This document shows positions 1 through 8,149 of a stretch of 64,000 bases of DNA, one piece after another. The notes below the pieces were generated by a model. The model did not search any database. It was not told the DNA's origin and was given only the letters and a program-made list of their open reading frames with translations. The stretch comes from Haematococcus lacustris. Its lineage: Eukaryota > Chlorophyta > Chlorophyceae > Chlamydomonadales > Haematococcaceae. Every line of letters starts with the position of its first letter. Position 1 is the stretch's first letter. The DNA lies in assembly GCA_030144725.1 (NCBI GenBank), contig JASKMD010000014.1, forward strand, positions 8,741,803-8,805,802, in the 5' to 3' direction. The translations under genes and the position numbers were made by a program.

Positions 1-3000
1 CTTCCTGTACCTAGGTGTCAACATCACCATGACCCTCGACTGGAAGCACCAGCATAGGCGCATGACTGACACCCTCCGCTCCAGGCTTGAATGCCTCCGC
101 ACATCATACGCCTCACCTCGGCAGACCCTCCACATCGTGAAGACGGCAGTGGCCACCTGCTTGGCCTATGCCTTTCCAGTGACACCCTGCTCACCCACTG
201 ACCTAGAAGCATGGGACAGCATGATAACCACAATGATGAAGCGCAGGTTCGGCCTGTGGGTCAGCGCACCTAGCGCCATGATCCGTGAAGATACAGACAC
301 CTTTGGCCTAGGATGCACCTCACTGGCAGTGGAATACAACAGCCGCTGCGTGAAGACACTATTGGAAGGACTCCAAGCGGAGGGCCGCTACGGCAAGGTC
401 ACCAGGTCCATGCTTGCCATGCAGATCACGTACCTCTCGCAGCTGCTAGCCCAAAAGCCATCCAGACACCAGACTCAGAAAGAGCTGCAGAAATGCTCGC
501 GCACTCGCCAGCTGCTGTGCGCCCACAACAGCTCCCTGCAAGTGGCATTCAAAGGCACCACCATTGATCCCCCCCTGTTGGCACAGCTACATGCTATACA
601 CACAGCATCGGTGGCCCAACCCCTAGACAAACACCACACTAGAGTGATGCGTGCCATAGTGGGCCCCCTCATTGCACTTGGCTTCTCTGGTCCCCACCAG
701 CTGCTAGAAATGAAAGGCACCAACATCATATCAGGCAGAGAGTTGAGGGCCCTCGCCAAACAAAGGGGCAGGAGGGCAACACACAAACACATTGGAGCCC
801 TAAACCGCCTGCGCCTGCTGCTTCAGCTAGGGGAGGAACCCACCTCAGACCAACTGCAAGCCATCATGAACCACCGGGACATCAACCTGGACCTGGACCT
901 CAAACACAGGCAGACGCACCAGAGCATGGGAGGCCTCACAGCCTGCCAGTGGACTGACAAAAGCACATACGCACTACCGGGGTGGAACTGGCAGGCCTCC
1001 ATCGCCTCCAACCAAGTCATTCGCATCACCGACCTCTTCAATAAGCCTCCCGAACAACCCACTGCTGCCCCACCACCCCACACAAACACACAACACACCG
1101 GTGCAACCACAACCGACCCACAGAACATCAACAACAAGAGGCCTGCGCCGAAACCACCCACCGGCAACAAGAGCATGGGCAGAGTAGCCCTACCTGATGC
1201 CACTGACCTCCCATTGCCACACCTGAACCCGACCCAGCTATACACCTGGAAGGAGGACCAAGCCACAAGTGGCACAGTTAGCCACAGCCAAATGATGTTG
1301 AATCAGATGTTCAGGCACAGGGAGAAGATCAAGAAGGTCTTTGGCTGGCAGATTACTAACACCACATTTGGCCTAGACCTACGCCCCAAAGCAGCAAGAA
1401 GGACACACCAAAAGCAACAATCTAAAGAGGAGGTTGATGGCACCATGCAACAGCAATACTGGGTAACATGGCACCCGTCAAAAGTTGAGAAATGGGCCCT
1501 ACCCCTCTACGCCAAGAACGGCTACCACCCGCAGAGCGTAAAGCCCTACCTACGCAGCCAACTCAGGGACGACGACTGCGACTGTGAGCTATGCTGGTCA
1601 CCCAACAGCAGGGAGAATGATGCAGATGCTGCAGACATGTATGTCTGTGACACATGCCAACGCACGTACCACTGGCAGTGCCTTCTTGACTGCAAATGCG
1701 CCAAGCCAAGTGAAAGACCTGGCTCTGATGACAACGCAGAATGGGAATGCCCCTCTTGCGCACCGCTAGCTCCACACGAGAAGGAGGCACGCAGAGCCGC
1801 TGCTGACGAGGAGATAGTAGAGGTCCACTGGGAACCCAGCGCGGAGGCATTCACCATGCTAAATCACCATACAGACTTCTGCGAGCACATGGAGGAGTAC
1901 AAAACAGAGACGGAGGCTAGGCAATACGCACTCACAAGCACGCGCAAGGACGGCGACATCAACGGCGATCTGATGCGACAAAGCATGAGCGACACTGCAC
2001 GTGGACAATGGCAGTCCACCCACGGCGACCCGCTACGCTCCAAAATTAGATTTGATATCCTCCCCACTAACCCGCAACTTGACATATGCCCAACTGGAAG
2101 GTGCGAAGTGTGGCTCCGACATGCAGACTTCTACCCCTGCCAACCAACCCCAGCCCCCACACAAGCCCTACCCCAACCAATCACACAGCAGGTCGTAGCC
2201 GTCTACAACACAGATGGTAAATGCGTGGGAGTCATAGCACCCGCCCGAGCAGCAAACCTGCTATCTAGATACAACGCAACACAGAAGAACGCCCCGACAC
2301 CCCTAAACACCAGCTTTGCCGCAGAGCTTGCCAGCCTCTTGGCAAGGCATGGCCAAGCAACCGCTGATGCCACACACATAACCCCCACACCAATCGTCCA
2401 CATCCTGAGACAACACCTGGAGATCACCAAGGAACGCTACACCACCCCTCTCCACTGCAGCCCACTCTTTGAAGAGTACTACAGCCCATGCGAAAAAGAC
2501 AAACTGTTTGGCTCACTGGGCCCCCCCTTACTCTGCCAGCACCAAGGCATGTCATGGGCCCAACCCACCAAAGCAGACATCACTATGGCTGTGCGACACG
2601 CCCTACACGCAGCACAAGCCCCAACACACACACCAACCCTCACTGCCATGCTCCTGCCCAACAAAGGACGCACAAACTCTGCAACATACATGCGGTGGAT
2701 TTCTGAGCACCCCCACCTGTGCACCAAAATTGGCACCTTCGCACCCCATGCGCTGCAGCCAGACCCGCCGCAAGCGTGGGCTGGGAGCATACCGTACACC
2801 TGCAGCAACAAACACCACTCACTGCTCGTACTTATTCACAACTCGAGCGCAATACATCATCTGCAAGCACGGAACCCACTATGGCTCGACAGCTTGCGCG
2901 GCGCCTTGAGTCAGCTCGCTGGTAGGAAGTTCCTACCCCCCTTAAACACACGCCAACCCCCCCCACCGCCGGCCCACACAAGCTTGACAGGGGCTGGCAC

Positions 3001-4579
3001 CTACAGGAAACTACCCCAAGATACACCAACACCCCCCACAGCCCTCCCCCCCACCTCTCACACCCCCGATACCCACTGGAGCGGCACCCACCTCCAATCA
3101 AAGGTTGGGGACTGGAAATCATGGACATACACCGATGGCAGCTGCACCACAGCACCAGGAGCAGTCCAACGCATTGGAGCAGGCATCTACCACCCCCAGG
3201 GCACACAACAACACCAAACCATCAACCCCAGTGGAGAGGGGCCTACCAACACGATCACAAGAGCCGAGCTCGCAGCCATCAAGGCAGCACTAGACCAAGG
3301 GCACACACACATCGCCACCGACAGCCTCACCGCCATGTTTCAAATAAGGATGGCTGTCCTCCAACCCATGCGTCTCCACCTGCACAAGCACAAGGATATC
3401 CTTACCACCATAGTACAAACAATCAAAGCTAGCCCTACCACGATACACCTCTTCAAGGTGAGAGCACACAATGGCATCATTGGCAACGAATACGCCGACC
3501 ACACAGCCAAACTGGCAGCACAACATGATAACCATGACATCACCATCCCAGGTTGCAAGGATCCCTACCACGACATCCATTGGCTGCAAACTCCTGGGAA
3601 GGAGGACCACCCCCCCCGGCCACTAGGAGACCTGACGGGCAGCCTGAAAACACACATGCACACCAGACATAGACTTGGACTGGCCAACCAAGACTCCATC
3701 TACTACGAGGCATGGCAGTCCATCACCCTCATAGCACACAAGATGAGCAACTTCCTTTGGCGCGATGGGGCCATCACCACGCCACAACAACGGTGCATAA
3801 TGCGCTATAGAACTGGCACTCTCTACAATCAGAAGCACGCAGTCCGTTTTGGGCTCAGCGACAGCACAAACTGCCCACTATGCGGCCAGCCGGACAGCGC
3901 CCTACACATCCTGTCAGGTTGCACTGCTACGAACAAGCTAGTCACGCACCGCCACAATGCGGCCGGCCGCGCCATCCTCCGAGCCGTGCAGGATGGAGCC
4001 CTCGGCGCCGGCCTGGTCTTCACCGATGTCGGCGACCTGTACGAGGACAGCGACACAGCTTCTCCGATCAAAAGCAAGCTCAAACGCAGAAACCTGAGAC
4101 GCGCGCTCGACATAGACCCCACCACCTCAGGACGAATCACCTACCCGGACGCCGTGATTATCTCCCCAAACGGGCCCTACGAAGGACCGGCGACGAAGAT
4201 CCCGCTGAGGCATAGACATGTGACCCTGATAGAAATAAAATATTGCATGGACACCGACCCAACGGAACAACTACACAAAGCGACCGCGCAGCACGCCAAC
4301 TTGCTTCAAGCACTCCAACCAGGCATCAACTGTGCCTCCGCAAAACAAATCAACATCATGCTAGGAGTGGGTGGCACAATATACAAGGACCACACCCATA
4401 AGCGACTTCTAGAGCTAGGAGTAAATGACACAAACGACAACCTGCTGAAGTGGCTACACCGACATGCGATACAAACTGCACATGCACTCGTTGTAGCGAG
4501 ACGGCAAGCTGAACCGCCGAAACAGCAAAGAAAGCAAACCAAACAATGGACGCGAACGGCAAGGGCACCGGCGGGATGA
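1..4579 (+). CDS. LINE ORF2, 3' part: RT thumb, PHD finger, RNase H, CCHC, restriction-like endonuclease (Dualen/RandI-like)
   Basis: The frame is open from the window edge (FLYLGV, a reverse transcriptase thumb motif, at base 2) to TGA at 4577, so the start lies upstream. Residue numbers count from the first Met at 29. A C4HC3 PHD finger spans about 519-579. Next comes an unrecognised 780-970 region, then RNase H with candidate catalytic D1036, E1080, D1098 and D1157. A CX2CX7HX4C knuckle starts at 1282, as in R2-type LINEs. It is followed by a PD...EIK motif (D1374, E1402, K1404) of the PD-(D/E)XK restriction-like endonuclease. Dualen/RandI elements, described from Chlamydomonas, pair RT and RNase H with this nuclease and an upstream APE nuclease; the APE part would lie outside the window. 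No internal stop or frameshift is visible, so the visible part could be functional. The role is target-primed reverse transcription. Confidence 0.88.
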   Translation, partial: FLYLGVNITMTLDWKHQHRRMTDTLRSRLECLRTSYASPRQTLHIVKTAVATCLAYAFPVTPCSPTDLEAWDSMITTMMKRRFGLWVSAPSAMIREDTDTFGLGCTSLAVEYNSRCVKTLLEGLQAEGRYGKVTRSMLAMQITYLSQLLAQKPSRHQTQKELQKCSRTRQLLCAHNSSLQVAFKGTTIDPPLLAQLHAIHTASVAQPLDKHHTRVMRAIVGPLIALGFSGPHQLLEMKGTNIISGRELRALAKQRGRRATHKHIGALNRLRLLLQLGEEPTSDQLQAIMNHRDINLDLDLKHRQTHQSMGGLTACQWTDKSTYALPGWNWQASIASNQVIRITDLFNKPPEQPTAAPPPHTNTQHTGATTTDPQNINNKRPAPKPPTGNKSMGRVALPDATDLPLPHLNPTQLYTWKEDQATSGTVSHSQMMLNQMFRHREKIKKVFGWQITNTTFGLDLRPKAARRTHQKQQSKEEVDGTMQQQYWVTWHPSKVEKWALPLYAKNGYHPQSVKPYLRSQLRDDDCDCELCWSPNSRENDADAADMYVCDTCQRTYHWQCLLDCKCAKPSERPGSDDNAEWECPSCAPLAPHEKEARRAAADEEIVEVHWEPSAEAFTMLNHHTDFCEHMEEYKTETEARQYALTSTRKDGDINGDLMRQSMSDTARGQWQSTHGDPLRSKIRFDILPTNPQLDICPTGRCEVWLRHADFYPCQPTPAPTQALPQPITQQVVAVYNTDGKCVGVIAPARAANLLSRYNATQKNAPTPLNTSFAAELASLLARHGQATADATHITPTPIVHILRQHLEITKERYTTPLHCSPLFEEYYSPCEKDKLFGSLGPPLLCQHQGMSWAQPTKADITMAVRHALHAAQAPTHTPTLTAMLLPNKGRTNSATYMRWISEHPHLCTKIGTFAPHALQPDPPQAWAGSIPYTCSNKHHSLLVLIHNSSAIHHLQARNPLWLDSLRGALSQLAGRKFLPPLNTRQPPPPPAHTSLTGAGTYRKLPQDTPTPPTALPPTSHTPDTHWSGTHLQSKVGDWKSWTYTDGSCTTAPGAVQRIGAGIYHPQGTQQHQTINPSGEGPTNTITRAELAAIKAALDQGHTHIATDSLTAMFQIRMAVLQPMRLHLHKHKDILTTIVQTIKASPTTIHLFKVRAHNGIIGNEYADHTAKLAAQHDNHDITIPGCKDPYHDIHWLQTPGKEDHPPRPLGDLTGSLKTHMHTRHRLGLANQDSIYYEAWQSITLIAHKMSNFLWRDGAITTPQQRCIMRYRTGTLYNQKHAVRFGLSDSTNCPLCGQPDSALHILSGCTATNKLVTHRHNAAGRAILRAVQDGALGAGLVFTDVGDLYEDSDTASPIKSKLKRRNLRRALDIDPTTSGRITYPDAVIISPNGPYEGPATKIPLRHRHVTLIEIKYCMDTDPTEQLHKATAQHANLLQALQPGINCASAKQINIMLGVGGTIYKDHTHKRLLELGVNDTNDNLLKWLHRHAIQTAHALVVARRQAEPPKQQRKQTKQWTRTARAPAG

Positions 4580-4765
4580 GCTATGCGGGGGAGGGAGGAT
4601 GTTGACATGGCCCCTGGGTGCGCCCGGTGGCCTGGCAACCCTCCCTCCCCACCCCCCCCACCTGTCTCCGGTGGGAGGGTAGCAAGGGCACGCCCCGAGG
4701 CTACTCTCCCCCCTTAATGCACGCCCGACGGCGAGGGCGTAGTCTGTCTTTCTTTCTTTAGGACT
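4580..4765 (+). other. LINE 3' UTR with CTTT-repeat tail
   Basis: The stretch runs from the ORF2 stop to a tail of CTTT units at about 4747-4761. Just before the tail is a short GC-rich hairpin (CGCCC...GGGCG) followed by GTAGTCTGTC. A very similar 3' end occurs on the SINE at 7188-7575. This should be the part that the LINE reverse transcriptase recognises. The 5' end is outside the window, so a target-site duplication cannot be checked. Confidence 0.7.
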
Positions 4766-5117
4766 ATAGATGCACCTCCAGCCACCGTCGCGCTCGACTG
4801 GGCAGTCACGTGACAGTGCACGGTGCTGCGATAGGCATTCTGACCCGAGCGACCTTACAACTACAAGCCTCCAGTAGCAAGCTTGCGTCTCAAGCACATT
4901 CAATGTGGAGGGCGCCACAGGCTTCAGGCCAGGCACAACCATCAGCGGGATACAGCGCAAAAGTACGATTGCAACGCACCAGGCGCAACTGCTATCCGTG
5001 GCCTATGGGCTCCGTTCGTCAAAATTTGAATTTTCCTCAGGGCGTGTCACAGCTGACTCTGTGCTGCTGTAAATTTGATTGATTTAAATTTTTCTTGTCA
5101 ACCACTAAATTTTACTG

Positions 5118-5482
5118 CCCATTGTTGCTCGGGAGCCACAGGCACCAATGCGTTCAGCATCTTGTGCAACCTATAATTCGACGGCTTGCACCTGCCAGCA
5201 CCAACACTGTTGCGTGCCGACCTGAAAACTTGCAATGTCCAGTCACGATGCGAATTCACTCCGCGCTGGGTCCAGGCTGCCTAAAGCAGTTACTAGTGAG
5301 TGTCTACGAGGCCCAAGAACACGTCGCATGTTGGGGGCCAGCTACCCGGCAAACCGTTGGGACTGGCAGCACACTCGTCAGGCCACAAGCAGCCCATCGC
5401 ACCAATCGGCGGCTTCATCCGTGCAAAAATGAGTTAGATGTTATGTCTTGAGCCATGGGGGTGCAGCCAATGGCGGGGGTGA
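5118..5482 (+). repeat. Dispersed repeat, copy A (partner 47966-48343)
   Basis: About 365 bases match 47966-48343 in the same orientation with scattered substitutions. Shared landmarks are gggagccacaggcaccaatg at the left, ttgcgtgccgacctgaaaac in the middle and gccaatggcgggggtgacc at the right. Copy B carries about 55 extra bases after cacctgcca, and copy A has extra bases before the accaatcggcgg block. There is no coding capacity. It is probably a non-autonomous element or an LTR/terminal fragment; the family is unknown. Confidence 0.75.
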
Positions 5483-5589
5483 CCTCTGGCTTTCAGTGTT
5501 ACATCTGCCGTGGTGACTCAACCTTCTCCCTCAACTTCAGCAGGCACATGTCACGCAAAATCATTACAGAAATACACGTATCGATGCTT

Positions 5590-5835
5590 AAATGCCTTGC
5601 AACACCACTACGGAAGACATGTATCGCTGATGCCAAGCACATGCATTGATGTAAAAAGGTGGCAACACCACACCACCACCTCAACAACACACCACAACAC
5701 AATGACTCATGCCTCACACACCACCTATGCTATGTGCACAACAAGCAAGGACTGGCTGCACCTCCTTGCTATAGCTAACACTCACTACGGGATTGCTAAG
5801 CACTTTGCCTTGCTGCCTATGCCCCACGGCACCAA
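5590..5835 (+). repeat. Dispersed repeat, inverted partner at 26640-26890
   Basis: Read on the minus strand, 26640-26890 matches this stretch. Landmarks are acatgtat near the cytosine-rich start, the caccacaccacc run, gactggctgcacctc and ccccacggcaccaaatcagg. The partner lies inside the 4.7-kb nested element. It is non-coding. Confidence 0.65.
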
Positions 5836-6554
5836 ATCAGGCTGGGTTGGGCTCATTCCTTACTGTTGGATTGCTCCCATAGGGGTGGTATCTTTTGGAT
5901 GGCATCCTGCAGCAAAATACACATAACCATGTCAGACCTACATACGAGACATTACCTATCTAAAACAATGCATGAAAATCAGGTTTGGGACTGCTGTGTG
6001 CTCCCCTCAGCTATTCATGCCTGTCATGCGTTGCGCAAGTGTGCGCGTGAACATCAAACTGACCTAGACAAGGTGAGGTAAATTACAACCTTACTCACCT
6101 CTTGCTCACTGTTTTCAAGTGCTGATACCCTTGCTGCACTCCTGCTTGGAAGACCCTTGGGCTGCTGTGGGTTTGATGCTGATTCTCACAACTGTCAAGC
6201 ACCTGTGGAGGTCGGCAGATTTGGTTGCATGTGTTGACATTGTATGCAAAACGCACTAAGAAACATCACCCCGTGCTCACCTGAGATGTATTCGCGAGTT
6301 GCCCAGTCCAATGGCAGCAAAGGCTGCTCGGCACGGAAATGCCTCCGGCCACCAATCCACCTCTCCTGTTGCGACACGCATATAAACAGATGGAGAATGA
6401 CATTGCGAAGCTAATCAAGTCGTCGAGACAATGCAGCGGATCAAAGACGGTGCCAAAAAGTGAATTGCGGGGCCAATGGCGGGGGTGACCTGCTGCTGTG
6501 TGCTACGCACAGTTGGCGGCGGGCCAATATGTTTTGTTGTCGAAGCTGATCTCA

Positions 6555-6707
6555 GATCAGTGATCTGTCTAGCATGGACCATGACGAATATGGTATATGG
6601 CAGCTCTCTGGTAAGGATAAGGTGGTAGTCATCAAGGCCATGTGGGTTCAACAAAGTCCTAGAACGTGTGTCGCGTGTGCCTTGGCGGAGCACAATGCGT
6701 GCAGATA
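6555..6707 (+). pseudogene. Old Ty3/gypsy integrase fragment, piece 1 (zinc-binding domain)
   Basis: Decayed frames give YGIWQLSGKDKVVVI and then LERVSRVPWRSTMRADI. These align with the integrase N-terminal region of the intact element (LWRISGKDLVVVP, LERVTRVFWWNTVRADV). A frameshift and a stop lie between them. The match stops exactly at the CACTA-like end at 6708 and resumes at 21806 after the TA duplication. Confidence 0.7.
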
Positions 6708-6727
6708 CACTCGTGCAAATTAAGGCC
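6708..6727 (+). repeat. Left terminal inverted repeat of the 15.1-kb transposon
   Basis: Twenty bases pair with 21786-21805 inverted, with three mismatches. The next 300 bases also recur at 23033-23320, at the left end of the 4.7-kb relative. Confidence 0.85.
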
Positions 6728-7023
6728 TGGCTGGCTTGAAAAACCTGAGAGTTGAGGTCTGAAACTTGGTATGTGGGCTGCTGTGACCTAGGGGATGACA
6801 AGACTTTCTTGGGCCAAAGTGTAATTCTCACTCGGTGTCGAGTTGCTGGGCCAGGTGTGGGGCTGTGACCCTGATTTTGGCTAAGGGAGTTGGCACCGTG
6901 TGACCAAAGTGACTTTTCATGAAATGTGAGTATGAGCGATTGTAAAGGGTGGTTACAGCTGCCCAACCTAGTAGGTAGCATGCAAAAAGTTCAAGCCAGT
7001 GATGAGCTATGGCCCGTGTCCTA

Positions 7024-8015
7024 GGACCCTGCGCAGGGTCCTAGCGTCACCATGGTCGTAGGACCCTGCGCAGGGTTCTGGCGACCCTGCGCAGGGTCCT
7101 ATTGACCCTATGAGTCAAGAGTTTTCCAGGTTTTGTTCTGACCCTGTGTGCCAGGACCTTGTCAGGCTTCCCGCAGACCCTTTGCTAAAAAAAAAAGAAA
7201 GAAAGAAAGACTACTCCCCCCGAAGCTTCAGGGGGCGTGCACTAAGGAACCGCGCGCCGCTTCTGGTCTTTCACACCATGGGAGGGGCCCCCGCGGGCTG
7301 ACGTATGCCTAAAGGGCGCTCTCACAGCACGACACGCCCCGGCTCGGAAACGTGTCTACCCTCCTGAGCTTCATAGGAAGTTAGCCTACTCCACTCCAGC
7401 TCCCACCCCGCACGATGGCGGGCACTGCCCTCAAGAGAGATCGATTACGCCAAATATTTCTGGCCCCTTGCGGGTGTCGATCCCCCGGCCTCTCGCAAGA
7501 AGAGGGAGGTTTGTAGCTACTGAACCACACCTGTTGCATGGGGTGCTACTGGCTTCGGGTCCTAACCCGGTTGATGACCCTTTGCTAGGTCCTGTCGTTT
7601 CTGTTTGGTATCCTCCTGACTCTGTGTGCCTGGACCCTGCGCAGGGTCCTACGACCATGGTGACGCTAGGACCCTGCGCAGGGTCCTACAGACCCTGCGC
7701 AGGGTCCTGAAAACCCTGTGCAGGGTCCTGCTGACCCTGTGTGCCAGGACCCTGCGCAGGGTCCTACGACCATGGTGACGCCATGACCCGGCGCAGGGTC
7801 TTGTGAACCCTGTGCAGGGTCCTGAAAACCCTGCGCAGGGTTCTGCTGACACTGTGCTAGGACCCTGCACTAGGTTCTTCGACCAGGGTGACGCTAGGAC
7901 CCTGCGCAGGGTTCAAGCGACCCTGCGCAGGGTCCTGAAAACCCTGCGCAGGGTTCTTGGGACCGTGCGATGTATCATCTTACCCCGTGTGCCAGAACCC
8001 TGTGTAGGGTCCTGG
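7024..8015. repeat. Left subterminal palindrome array (CCCTGCGCAGGGT units)
   Basis: Copies of GGACCCTGCGCAGGGTCC and variants (GTGC, GCAC cores) sit at 7024-7110 and 7620-8015. They are spaced about 15-60 bases apart by short unique text such as acgaccatggtgacg. The SINE and its flanks split the array. Subterminal motifs of this kind bind TNPA-type proteins in En/Spm elements; that role here is inferred. Confidence 0.8.
7188..7575 (-). mobile_element. tRNA-derived SINE with LINE-like tail
   Basis: It is flanked by a perfect 12-bp duplication GACCCTTTGCTA (7176-7187 and 7576-7587). On the minus strand an A-box-like TGGTTCAGTAGC (about 7515-7526) precedes a B-box-like GGGATCGACACCC (about 7472-7484), as in tRNA-derived SINE heads. 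The far end is GTAGTCTTTCTTTC and a T run. This tail and the hairpin before it resemble the 3' end of the LINE at 4690-4765, which suggests mobilisation by that LINE family. It is 388 bp and non-coding. Confidence 0.82.
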
Positions 8016-8149
8016 CGACACTGTGACGCATTCTAGATACTGTGTGTCCGGGCATGTTAGGCATTATAACTCAAGCCATGAAGTCCTCATCAGTGCCTTT
8101 GCAACATACATGCATGCGCGTTGCAACCTTAACCATGCTGACTGTTTGT

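Larger units (their letters stand above)
4766..6554. other. Intergenic, no gene recognised; two dispersed repeats
   Basis: No open frame here has exon-like composition or a recognisable domain. The stretch holds two repeats that recur elsewhere in the window (listed separately) and CA/ACC-rich sequence near 5665-5720. The phrase gccaatggcgggggtgacc occurs at about 5467 and again near 6473. Confidence 0.5.

Noticed and set aside
6415..6981. 188-codon minus-strand frame
   Set aside because: It crosses the junction between the old integrase and the transposon TIR, so it is a chance fusion. A similar one lies at 22534-23286, of which only the part below 23012 is real pol.
7024..8015. CRISPR array
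   Set aside because: Repeats are palindromic and irregularly spaced, spacers are themselves repeated, no cas genes are present, and the genome is eukaryotic.
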